From NCBI GenBank assembly GCA_900321955.1, contig ONXX01000053.1, positions 1 to 8,081 of the forward strand: a stretch of DNA of 8,081 nucleotides. Reading direction: 5' to 3'. The translations under genes and the position numbers were made by a program. Numbering within the stretch: the stretch's first letter is position 1; every line of letters begins with the position of its first letter. Below the pieces are notes generated by a model. The model had not been told where the DNA came from, searched no databases, and saw nothing but the letters and a program-made list of their open reading frames with translations. Shown here piece by piece: positions 1-5,939 of this stretch. This DNA comes from an uncultured Bacillota bacterium. Its GTDB lineage: Bacteria; Bacillota_I; Bacilli_A; Erysipelotrichales; Erysipelotrichaceae.

Positions 1-86
1 AAACTTTCAATTCTGTATGGCTTCTCAATAATGTTTCACATCTGCTGGTAGAATTCGCAAACCTCTACGAAAACAAAGAAGCATAA
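1..86 (+). CDS. 3' end of an unidentified gene (partial)
   Basis: The third forward frame is open from the window edge to a TAA at 84-86 and encodes 27 residues ending in FANLYENKEA. The stop is followed two bases later by a good Rho-independent terminator, which is the main reason to believe a real plus-strand gene ends here. The visible tail looks like an amphipathic helix (WLLNNVSHLLVEFANLYENK). It is too short to assign a family, and no function is proposed. It converges on the minus-strand zinc-ribbon gene, with only about 30 bases between the two stop codons. Confidence 0.5.
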   Translation, partial: TFNSVWLLNNVSHLLVEFANLYENKEA

Positions 87-88
87 GA

Positions 89-119
89 AAAATCGGGATT
101 CCCGATTTTCATTTTTTTT
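89..119 (+). terminator. Bidirectional terminator between convergent genes
   Basis: A nine-base-pair stem, AAAATCGGG (89-97) with CCCGATTTT (101-109) around an ATT loop, is followed on the plus strand by CA and eight Ts (112-119). On the minus strand the same stem is followed by a T-rich TCTTATG, so it probably also ends the zinc-ribbon operon, whose stop codon at 118-120 touches the T run. Confidence 0.85.
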
Positions 120-498
120 ACATGAAGTTGCACAATATGGCCCAAAGGATGATGACCACAATGGCGAAGATGCCGAAGAATTTGAAGAAGGTGACAAAGA
201 ACTGTTTTTCATTTTCCGCCTTCATCCGGAACATTTCCTTTTTATGCTGCCGGCTTTCTTTCATCTGATCGCCGACAAAATCCAAGGCTGATTTTACCGC
301 ACCGGTCATATCGATGTTGACGTTATCCGCGTGTTCGATATTGGCGTGCTGCACATTGAAATTGTTGATCGCTTTTTCAACGATGAACGGTGTATTGCAG
401 TACTTGCATACCGCCGCTTCCGCATTCGCATCGACTTCCAGCTGTGCTCCGCACTGGGTACAGACGGCTGCGACCAGTTTCACTTTTTTCTCTTCCAT
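118..498 (-). CDS. Small zinc-ribbon membrane protein
   Basis: This encodes 126 residues. The N-terminal zinc ribbon has Cys pairs CTQC (13-16) and CKYC (31-34). Next comes VEKAINNFNV, a linker often seen after this ribbon type in Bacillota proteins, then a charged helix (about 77-99). A single membrane segment (about 103-123, FFKFFGIFAIVVIILWAILC) lies at the C-terminus, so the ribbon probably faces the cytoplasm. The start at 498 is chosen because a purine-rich GGAAAGAGGA lies about eight bases upstream. A longer in-frame extension to 609 would overlap the preceding gene and has no such site. It lies 35 bases after the nuclease-like gene on the same strand, probably in one operon. The function is unknown; the ribbon may bind protein or nucleic acid. 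Confidence 0.85.
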   Translation of the reverse strand: MEEKKVKLVAAVCTQCGAQLEVDANAEAAVCKYCNTPFIVEKAINNFNVQHANIEHADNVNIDMTGAVKSALDFVGDQMKESRQHKKEMFRMKAENEKQFFVTFFKFFGIFAIVVIILWAILCNFM

Positions 499-513
499 AT
501 GCTTATCCTCTTT

Positions 514-532
514 CCTTATTAATATTATAAGG
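514..532 (-). promoter_or_regulatory. Near-palindrome with a -10-like TATAAT between two co-directional genes
   Basis: CCTTAT and ATAAGG flank an AT core in the 35-base gap before the zinc-ribbon gene. Read on the minus strand it contains a perfect TATAAT (524-529), about 25 bases before the start codon. No convincing -35 box is seen 16-18 bases upstream, so an internal promoter is only possible. It could also be a weak AT hairpin. Confidence 0.25.
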
Positions 533-533
533 C

Positions 534-1232
534 TCAGAGCAGAGAGATCTGTTCCTCTTCCGGTTCTTTTTCTTCTTTCACGCCATGACAATAAGCGTAG
601 TACCAGCACTCATACGGTTCACTGCATTGTAAACCCGGTGCCTTTTGAATTTCCTCTTTTTCTTTCTGCAGCCGGTTCAGACGCCAGATGTTTTCATTGA
701 TCCAGTTGTATCTCTTTCTGACTTCTTCCGAAACATCGACCGGTTTGAATTTCTCACCGGCCTGCTCATCGCCATGGATGACGATAAAGATCCTGCCGAT
801 CCTGATCTTGTTTCTGGTAACGATGTAGTATTGGAAAGCTGCATCCTTGATGAACTGATCATGGACCTCCGGCGCGTTCTTGACTTCGTAGATGTCATAG
901 CCCCTCTCACATTTCCTTAATATATCGACCGCGCAGTAATTGTTGTAGTCCATGAAAGCCGCTTCGCAGATCACCTCGGTTCCCAAAGAAAGATGTTCCT
1001 TTGTCTTTTCGACCATCTTCTTTTTATCAGGTATCCTGGTTCCCGGCCGATAGATGCTCATCTCTTCATAAGGTCCGAACATTCCCATCGCCTCATCGCC
1101 AAAATCATTGCCGGCATCCAGCCGTTCCTGTACCTCGGGAGGTATGATCTGCAGATTCGGTTTATGTTTGTCCAGCCACAGCATTTTTTCACACTGCATG
1201 CCGCGCATGAAGCTCGTTTTGGTTATCGCCAT
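534..1232 (-). CDS. Cas4/DUF2779-like PD-(D/E)XK nuclease, short form
   Basis: This 232-residue protein has the features of a Cas4-like Fe-S nuclease. It opens with a conserved TKTSFMRGMQCEKMLW segment containing Cys14. The nuclease core follows: Glu90 (CEAAF), Asp103 (AVD), Glu116 and Lys118 (YEVK), and a DAAFQYY motif with Gln134. Three cysteines at 203, 209 and 215 (CSEPYECWYYAYC) could complete a 4Fe-4S site with Cys14. The layout matches the N-terminal half of DUF2779 proteins, which usually run to 500 residues or more. Here the C-terminal domain is absent and the protein ends in an acidic tail. No cas1, cas2, helicase or repeat array is nearby, so a CRISPR role is not supported; a DNA repair or processing role is inferred. 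The start at 1232 has AGGGA five bases upstream. Confidence 0.8.
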   Translation of the reverse strand: MAITKTSFMRGMQCEKMLWLDKHKPNLQIIPPEVQERLDAGNDFGDEAMGMFGPYEEMSIYRPGTRIPDKKKMVEKTKEHLSLGTEVICEAAFMDYNNYCAVDILRKCERGYDIYEVKNAPEVHDQFIKDAAFQYYIVTRNKIRIGRIFIVIHGDEQAGEKFKPVDVSEEVRKRYNWINENIWRLNRLQKEKEEIQKAPGLQCSEPYECWYYAYCHGVKEEKEPEEEQISLL

Positions 1233-1249
1233 ATTTTTCCCTATCTTTC

Positions 1250-1277
1250 ATTTTATGACACAAATGTATCTTTACAA
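1250..1277 (-). promoter_or_regulatory. Possible promoter of the nuclease/zinc-ribbon pair
   Basis: On the minus strand a TTGTAA (-35-like, 1272-1277) and a TAAAAT (-10-like, 1250-1255) are 16 bases apart and lie just upstream of the nuclease start. The leader would be very short. Matches are four of six and five of six to the housekeeping consensus in an AT-rich region, so this is only a candidate. Confidence 0.3.
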
Positions 1278-1443
1278 CCTTGGCTGAATAAAAATATACA
1301 TCAAAGTTCAATACTCTGTTTGCAGCAAAAAACATTGTGTTAAATTAGCTAAAATCAGATTGGTTTTGACCAAAAGCGCTCAAAATCCAAAAAAGACAAC
1401 GAACTGACAAATTACTATTCATACTGTCTATTAGATTGAAAAT

Positions 1444-1473
1444 GGGTTGTATCAGTCATGAATGATACAATCC
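1444..1473. repeat. Inverted repeat, 11-base arms
   Basis: GGGTTGTATCA (1444-1454) pairs with TGATACAATCC (1463-1473) across an eight-base loop. All positions pair if one G-T wobble is allowed on the plus-strand RNA. No T run follows on either side, so it is not a terminator. Confidence 0.6.
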
Positions 1474-1503
1474 AGAATATGTACCATTGTTCAGAATCAG
1501 GAA

Positions 1504-1547
1504 ATGAATATAGAAGTACTCACAGAATTTGTAATTCTATATTTCAT
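1504..1547. repeat. Inverted repeat, 12 pairs with one bulge
   Basis: ATGAATATAGAA (1504-1515) pairs with TTCTATATTTCAT (1535-1547), leaving T1544 bulged and a 19-base loop. It is AT-rich and so weaker than it looks. It sits 30 bases after the previous inverted repeat. Confidence 0.5.
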
Positions 1548-1631
1548 AATCAAGGAACTAAAAAAACGTAATTAGTCTGCAAGGCTGAACGTTTCAGTTC
1601 TACTCTTGACAAAAACAAATGGTGCATAACA

Positions 1632-1665
1632 AAAGGGGGAGGTTGCAGCCTCCCCCTTTCTTTTT
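1632..1665. terminator. Strong GC-rich terminator downstream of the protease operon
   Basis: AAAGGGGGAGG (1632-1642) pairs perfectly with CCTCCCCCTTT (1649-1659) around a short TTGCAG loop. The plus-strand tail is TCTTTTT; the minus-strand tail is TTTTGTT, counting the A-T pairs at the stem base. The only gene known to read into it is the minus-strand protease, whose stop codon is about 100 bases away. The better T tail is on the plus strand, which leaves open a plus-strand transcript from the gene-free stretch. Confidence 0.75.
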
Positions 1666-1680
1666 GACCATTGGTCAAAA
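1662..1680. repeat. Compact palindrome TTTTGACCA-T-TGGTCAAAA
   Basis: Nine-base arms are separated by a single T and sit directly against the terminator. The geometry fits a dimeric protein-binding site as well as a short hairpin. TTTTGACCA also occurs at 1364-1372. No regulator can be assigned. Confidence 0.45.
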
Positions 1681-1761
1681 TCAGGATAAATATATTCTAA
1701 ACCTGAACAAACATATTTTCAAATCGGACATAGTGATCGACCTTTGTTTTGAAAAATGTTA

Positions 1762-4011
1762 TTACTGAATGGCAGCAGAATAATACTTCTGGCCATAGAT
1801 ATCGGTGAACTCGTAGGAGATCAAAGTCTTGTAAGAACCAAGTTCCTTATCACCGAGATAAACGGTATCACTGACCGTGAGCTTGTCATCCATCTCAAAG
1901 CCATCGACGAAGTTTCCGTCATAGTCATAGTAATCGCATACCGGGACAATGACATCGCCTTCGGCAAATTCACTCAGGTTCTTGGCAACCACATCGACGT
2001 CTTCCTTATAGTCATAGGAGATGCCGACAACCGTTGCTTCCTCATCATCGATCATCGTGATCAGGTTGGCGTATTTGCCGTTGACTAAGACGGGAATGCG
2101 ACCGGTGTAGATGGTGTTGTCACCATCGACTGTCTGATAGAGTTCATAGTATGGGACAAAGTGCCAGTTTTCGTTATCCGTGGAGATGACCATCCAGGTC
2201 TTCTCTTCCGGTGCCAACAAGGAACCATCTGTCACATCATAGAGCGAATCCTTGCCCATATCGATGTAGCCTTTGCCGTCATCAATGAACAGATTCATCT
2301 TCAGGGAATCGATCAAAGACCACTGTTTATCTGTCAGGGTAATCTTGCCGTCCTTCCAGTTGAGATCACCGTCGAAGTGATTCTCCGCGATATACCTGGA
2401 GACCTTATCGAGTGATCTGCCGCCAAACAGGTAGTCCAAGCCGCTGCCGTAATAGCTGTCGTAGCTTGACTGATCGGAATAGCCGCCGCTCAAGAAGAGG
2501 TTGAGGACATCCATGATCAGTTCTTCCGATGATTGCGCATCGTAGTAGTTGGAATAGTCATAAGTGTTATAGGACTGGTAAGCGGAATGCGAACCGCCGG
2601 ATGACACCTGACCGGAACCGGAATACGTTGCGAAGTTTCTGACGACTTCGGAGTATTCCTCGTTCATATCGATGTTGCTGTAGGTATTCAATACCGTATT
2701 GACATATCTTGTCGAACGGTACGGGAAGAAGATCGACAGACCATAGGCATTGGAGATACCTCTGGATGTGTTGTTGTATTTGATGGCGGACATCAGAGTC
2801 TGGCAAAGTCTCGTAGCTTCCGGTGTATCGATCTTGGAAGCCAGGTCGACCAGGTCAACCATATCCAGATAAGATTCACTGGCAAATTCTCTTGAGCCTT
2901 TTCTGGCAATCGCCACACTGCGGTAATCCGTATCGATCAGTTCATTGGTCGAATTGGAGAATGCAGTCAATGCACCAGGAAGAATGCCTTCGATCTCGGC
3001 AAGGTCAATGACGGAAAGGGTCGCGATCTGTTTTGGCGTCTTGGCCGAGCAGGTCGAGACAAAGTCGTCAGCGATATTCTTGCCGATCTCAACAGTCGGC
3101 ATGGAAGTGTTGCTTGAAAGCTTGCTTAACCAGTTGGTGTAATACCAGCCGATTCCCGGTTCGGATTCTTCAGAACCGATCATGTAGTCGGCATGTTCCG
3201 AAAGCATCAAAGCTGTTTCGGTCGTTGCCATCAGGCAGGCATCAAAACCGATGAAATCGAATTTGACATCTGCTTCCGTTAACGCCTGGTCAATCTGAGC
3301 CAGAGACATCGAACCTCTCTTCGGATACTTTTCATCATAACCGTAACCGGAGACCGAACCGCCGCCGTGATCCCACATGATCAGCTCATAACGGTTGGCT
3401 TCAAAATTCTCTTCGCAGAATTCGATGAAGCTGACCAGCGTGTTCGGGTCAACCATGGAACCGGTGCCGGCGTTGTCGACCAGACAGCCGATCTGGCCGT
3501 TGCCGACGACCTGATAAATCTGATTGACCTTATTGGAAATGATATCGGTGTGCCACTTTGTGCAACCGCCCGTATAGACGATGACATTGACATTGTCGGC
3601 GATCTTGGCCTTGGACATTTCCTGCAGATCATAGACACCCATTGCAGCCTGTGATTCCAGGTCTGAACCGCACATGTAGACCATGATAGTGACACTGTCT
3701 TTCTGATTGCCTAAGATCTCTGTACGCTTGGAACGAACACCCGGCTGTACAGCCAGATCGAGTTTACCGACATTGGACTGTAACTGCCAGTCGCTGGAAT
3801 AAACCGTCGAAAGAGAATTGACACCCTCGTAGCTGTTCTTCTCATCTTTTTCTTCAGCAGGTTTCTCTGCCGGCTGAGCCGGCGTATTGTCGACCACTGC
3901 CGGCGTCTCCTGCTGGGCAGGTTTGAACATCGACAGCAGGAAGTTGATCACAATAAAGGCAATGACCGCAAAGATCAGAAACTTTACGATTGAAAATCTT
4001 TTCCTTCTCAT
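1762..4011 (-). CDS. Membrane-anchored clostripain-family (C11) cysteine protease
   Basis: This 749-residue protein starts with a basic tail and a membrane segment (about 8-27) without a lipobox, so it is probably anchored with the rest outside. A Pro/Glu-rich linker (about 31-58) leads to the peptidase C11 domain (about 105-435). It shows TIMVYMCGSDLES (108-120), the catalytic His215 in WDHGGGS and the catalytic Cys259 in GFDACLMAT, and ends near YGLSIFFPY (423-431). Clostripain relatives cleave after Arg or Lys and often mature by self-cleavage; this is known for the family, not visible here. A Ser/Tyr/Gly-rich stretch (about 463-530) joins it to a beta-rich C-terminal domain of unknown role. 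AAAGGA lies 11 bases before the start. The ATG overlaps the TGA of the 51-residue gene upstream, so translation is probably coupled. Confidence 0.92.
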   Translation of the reverse strand: MRRKRFSIVKFLIFAVIAFIVINFLLSMFKPAQQETPAVVDNTPAQPAEKPAEEKDEKNSYEGVNSLSTVYSSDWQLQSNVGKLDLAVQPGVRSKRTEILGNQKDSVTIMVYMCGSDLESQAAMGVYDLQEMSKAKIADNVNVIVYTGGCTKWHTDIISNKVNQIYQVVGNGQIGCLVDNAGTGSMVDPNTLVSFIEFCEENFEANRYELIMWDHGGGSVSGYGYDEKYPKRGSMSLAQIDQALTEADVKFDFIGFDACLMATTETALMLSEHADYMIGSEESEPGIGWYYTNWLSKLSSNTSMPTVEIGKNIADDFVSTCSAKTPKQIATLSVIDLAEIEGILPGALTAFSNSTNELIDTDYRSVAIARKGSREFASESYLDMVDLVDLASKIDTPEATRLCQTLMSAIKYNNTSRGISNAYGLSIFFPYRSTRYVNTVLNTYSNIDMNEEYSEVVRNFATYSGSGQVSSGGSHSAYQSYNTYDYSNYYDAQSSEELIMDVLNLFLSGGYSDQSSYDSYYGSGLDYLFGGRSLDKVSRYIAENHFDGDLNWKDGKITLTDKQWSLIDSLKMNLFIDDGKGYIDMGKDSLYDVTDGSLLAPEEKTWMVISTDNENWHFVPYYELYQTVDGDNTIYTGRIPVLVNGKYANLITMIDDEEATVVGISYDYKEDVDVVAKNLSEFAEGDVIVPVCDYYDYDGNFVDGFEMDDKLTVSDTVYLGDKELGSYKTLISYEFTDIYGQKYYSAAIQ

Positions 4012-4163
4012 TTTTTGAACATTCCTTTCAAAAAGCGCCGGAACGAAGTCATCGCTGAGCTTTTCTCTCCGACTCTTCTGCCGATGGCTCTTTCTGTTTT
4101 CTTTACTTCGTTGACTGTACCCTCAACGACATGTCTTTTTCTGCCGCTTCTATTTTCGCTCAT
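4008..4163 (-). CDS. 51-residue basic protein, translationally coupled to the protease
   Basis: The open frame begins MSENRSGRKRHVVEGTVNEV and ends FRRFLKGMFKK. It has 15 Lys/Arg against five Glu, no Cys and no membrane segment; the C-terminal SFRRFLKGMFKK looks amphipathic. The coding case rests on a strong AAAGGAGAA eight bases or so before the start, placed within the last codons of the zinc-ribbon gene. In addition, only one base separates it from that gene's stop, and ATGA at its end merges its stop with the protease start. Its last codons also carry the protease ribosome binding site. It may be a leader for coupled translation, a partner of the protease, or a cationic peptide. No family is recognised with confidence; short MSxxRxGR-type proteins do occur in Clostridia. 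Confidence 0.75.
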   Translation of the reverse strand: MSENRSGRKRHVVEGTVNEVKKTERAIGRRVGEKSSAMTSFRRFLKGMFKK

Positions 4164-4164
4164 T

Positions 4165-4731
4165 TCATTCTCCTTTCACCTCTTCAAAGTCGATTCCCTC
4201 TTCCTCTTCAAAGGCAGACAGATAACGCAAGCCAAGTTCGATGGCTTCCTTATGCTGGTCGCTATCCTTGATCAGGCCGGGGAATTCATTGACTCTGAAA
4301 CGGATATTCTCAATCTGCTTATTGTTTAATTTCATTTCAAAGCAGATATCCACATCTTCACTATCGGGATAGTTTTCTTCATAGACACAGATCTCTTTGA
4401 TGTCGTCAAAGGAAACGACATCGGCATTGTCTTTCTTATAATCCTTGCGTTTTGAAATGACGAATTCCTTCTTCTTTTCATCAAGGTATAAGGTATATTT
4501 GCCTTCGATCGTCTTGTCTGATTCAAAAGCTTCCACTTTTTCTTCGTTCTGCTTACGGTAATCCAGATGGGCTTTGTAATCTTCAAGACTCATCTTTTCG
4601 AAATCTTCATCGCTAAGCCAGTCTGAGGCAGCCTTGATACAGTTTCTGCAAAGCATCCCGTCAAGGATCTTCTTATTGCCGTATCTGCTGAGCGGTTCAC
4701 CGCACAGACTGCAGGTCTTTTCATTATCCAT
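4165..4731 (-). CDS. DUF4428-type zinc-ribbon protein
   Basis: The N-terminal zinc ribbon is of DUF4428 type: TCSLCGEPLS, then a KKILDGMLCRNC segment, giving Cys7, Cys10, Cys28 and Cys31 with the start used here. The rest (to residue 188) is acidic and predicted soluble. A beta-rich section (about 70-150, YTLYLDEKKKEFVISK onwards, FDDIKEICVYEE) resembles the PH-like half of other DUF4428 proteins, and the tail is Glu-rich. An ATG 15 bases further upstream (4746) is in frame but has no ribosome binding site. The chosen ATG has GGAG nine bases before it, so 4731 is preferred. It is the first gene of the operon with the 51-residue protein and the protease. The role is unknown; a binding or adaptor protein acting in the cytoplasm is inferred. 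Confidence 0.8.
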   Translation of the reverse strand: MDNEKTCSLCGEPLSRYGNKKILDGMLCRNCIKAASDWLSDEDFEKMSLEDYKAHLDYRKQNEEKVEAFESDKTIEGKYTLYLDEKKKEFVISKRKDYKKDNADVVSFDDIKEICVYEENYPDSEDVDICFEMKLNNKQIENIRFRVNEFPGLIKDSDQHKEAIELGLRYLSAFEEEEGIDFEEVKGE

Positions 4732-4790
4732 ATCTTGATTCTCCATTTATACACTTATTTTATTACATTTTTGATTCTTACACATTTTTT

Positions 4791-4814
4791 AAACAAAAAA
4801 GATGCTTCCGCATC
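4791..4814 (-). terminator. Terminator for the surface-protein transcript or small RNA
   Basis: On the minus strand GATGC-GGAA-GCATC forms a five-pair stem with a GNRA-type tetraloop, followed at once by six Ts, a G and three more Ts. The stem is short, but the loop and tail are excellent. The plus strand has no T run after the stem, which fixes the orientation. Confidence 0.75.
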
Positions 4815-5005
4815 CGCAATAAGAAAGGCCGGTCGCAAGCCCATCCGCCTTTGACCGGCCAAGCCCAGGATTAGTCTGTGACAAGGTCACAGCAGGAAAG
4901 GAGACAAAATAAGCGAGACGATACAGCAGAAAGGATATTGAAACAAGATCTGTATCGTCTCAGGTTTTCTTCAGGCTGACCTGAAGACAAAGGAGGAAAG
5001 GCTGA
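4791..5005 (-). ncRNA. Candidate structured small RNA or 3' UTR with anti-SD-like tracts
   Basis: Read on the minus strand from the surface-protein stop codon, five hairpins follow in order: TCTTCAGG/CCTGAAGA (4968-4987, tetraloop), a perfect 12-pair stem (4915-4926 with 4950-4961, 23-base loop), CTGTGAC/GTCACAG (4876-4892), GGCCGGTC/GACCGGCC (4827-4834 with 4853-4860, 18-base loop), and the terminator. Three segments left unpaired are pyrimidine-rich: CCUUUCCUCCUUUG (5001-4988), AUCCUUUCUG in the large loop (4936-4927) and UCUCCUUUCCUG (4904-4893). They resemble the CCUCCUUUCU end of 16S rRNA and would pair with ribosome binding sites. A weak TTGTCA/TATATT pair (5050-5055 and 5030-5035, spacer only 14) could start a separate transcript. 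I do not recognise an established RNA family. Confidence 0.45.
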
Positions 5006-5857
5006 CTATTCAACGCCTGTAACAGGCTGAATATACGGTTTTTCGATGATGACAACTTCCTTTTCCGGGACCGGTTCCGGAGTTGGCTCCGGGGTCGGTT
5101 CAGGTTTTTCTGCTTCCGTGATGTCAAAGCGGACATCTTCGCGATCTGCCACAGGAAGATCCTGATCACACTTGAGGTCTGCATTCAACAGCAATGTATG
5201 GATGAGACTCTGATCGGTTTCAATAGGAACGCCGTTATATTCGATGACGATGACGTTGTTTGCCAGGATATCCTTGACCTTGCCGGTCAGACCGTTATGA
5301 ATCGGGAATTCATGGCCGATCATCGAAATCTCGCAGGTCGTGTTGTACAGCTGCACATAGACGTTCTGCGCTTCCAAAGTTTCACCGACCGTTCCTTTCA
5401 CGATCGATTCCCGTTCATATTCTGCCAGCGGCTGCTTCACAGTGATCTGATAAACTGCCTTTTCACTTGGCGTGTTTTCCAGATCACCGATGGAATCTTC
5501 ACTGTTGGAATCGATGATATACCCATCCGGAACCTTGACTTTGATAAACTCGTCTTTTTCTTCTTTCGGTACTCCTTCAAAGCTGACATGAATGCTTGTA
5601 GGGATGTGGCCGACGACGATTGCTTCCAGGCCTTCCGGTATGTTCTCGAACCAGTCGGTGATCTCTTCGTAGTCATCGATCTCGAAATAGTAATTGTCGT
5701 CTGTGAGTTTCAGATCGATGATCTTGGAAGCGATTCGTTCGCCAACATAACCATCGACGATCCCTTCCGCTTCCACCATGACAAGAGGTGAAGCTTCTAT
5801 GACATTCTTGGAAGATAAAATGAATAAGCATAATAGCAGGAAGATCAGTTTTTTCAT
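5006..5857 (-). CDS. Secreted two-repeat surface protein, probably with a truncated sorting signal
   Basis: This 283-residue protein begins with a signal peptide (MKKLIFLLLCLFILSS, possible cleavage after VIEA near residue 22). Two related beta-rich units follow (about 30-115 and 150-230). Both show GxVGE early, a glycine-led strand in the middle and a (F/Y)xGVP motif near the end; the first contains WFENIPEGLEA, like the Ig-like repeats of many Bacillota surface proteins. A PEPTPEPTPEPVPEKE spacer (about 252-267) is typical of wall-spanning regions. The chain then stops at QPVTGVE: an xPxTG-like motif with no following membrane segment or basic tail. The start at 5857 is chosen for the AGGAG five bases upstream; an ATG 18 bases earlier gives a poorer signal peptide. 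It is divergent from the HTH gene. The ligand is unknown. Confidence 0.8.
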   Translation of the reverse strand: MKKLIFLLLCLFILSSKNVIEASPLVMVEAEGIVDGYVGERIASKIIDLKLTDDNYYFEIDDYEEITDWFENIPEGLEAIVVGHIPTSIHVSFEGVPKEEKDEFIKVKVPDGYIIDSNSEDSIGDLENTPSEKAVYQITVKQPLAEYERESIVKGTVGETLEAQNVYVQLYNTTCEISMIGHEFPIHNGLTGKVKDILANNVIVIEYNGVPIETDQSLIHTLLLNADLKCDQDLPVADREDVRFDITEAEKPEPTPEPTPEPVPEKEVVIIEKPYIQPVTGVE

Positions 5858-5905
5858 AACTCTCCTTTCGATCACGCCTTCATTTTCGCTCCGAAAAAAT
5901 GCCTT

Positions 5906-5939
5906 GCATATATCCGGATATCGGCATGTCCGAATATGC
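5906..5939. promoter_or_regulatory. Interrupted inverted repeat in the divergent promoter region
   Basis: GCATAT (5906-5911) pairs with ATATGC (5934-5939). Inside them CGGATAT (5915-5921) pairs with ATGTCCG (5926-5932) around a CGGC loop, allowing one wobble. ATATCCGGATAT (5910-5921) is itself a perfect palindrome. There is no T run. The site lies about 50 bases before the surface-protein start and 70 before the HTH gene, where an operator would be expected. That the HTH protein binds it is inference. Confidence 0.45.

Larger units (their letters stand above)
1233..1761. other. Gene-free AT-rich stretch of about 530 bases
   Basis: No frame on either strand carries a convincing start, ribosome binding site and protein-like sequence here. 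The stretch holds the upstream region of the nuclease gene, two long inverted repeats (1444-1473 and 1504-1547), a minor CTGAA/TTCAG repeat (1585-1597), a strong GC-rich terminator (1632-1665) and a compact palindrome (1662-1680). AAAATCAG occurs as a direct repeat at 1351-1358 and 1677-1684, and TTTTGACCA at 1364-1372 and 1662-1670. It may be an untranslated RNA, a decayed small mobile element, or spacer between two minus-strand operons. Confidence 0.5.

Noticed and set aside
499..609. In-frame 37-residue N-terminal extension of the zinc-ribbon protein
   Set aside because: It would overlap the nuclease gene by 76 bases and lacks a ribosome binding site, while the internal ATG at 498 has a good one and starts next to the zinc ribbon.
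534..1232. CRISPR adaptation Cas4
   Set aside because: No repeat array or cas1/cas2 is seen in the window, and the cysteine spacing and N-terminal segment fit the DUF2779 group better than CRISPR Cas4.
1606..1634. TTGACA at 1606-1611 as a plus-strand promoter
   Set aside because: No -10-like hexamer lies 16-18 bases downstream; the next sequence is the terminator stem.
1756..2088. Plus-strand open frame of 110 codons opposite the protease gene
   Set aside because: It lies antisense to the conserved C-terminal part of the protease, has no ribosome binding site, and its sequence follows from complementary codon bias. Similar open frames at 645-920, 2161-2415, 3367-3654, 5198-5791 and 6696-7061 are rejected for the same reason.
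4795..5005. RNase P RNA, SRP RNA or tmRNA
   Set aside because: None of their conserved core sequences could be found on either strand, and the length and hairpin order do not fit.
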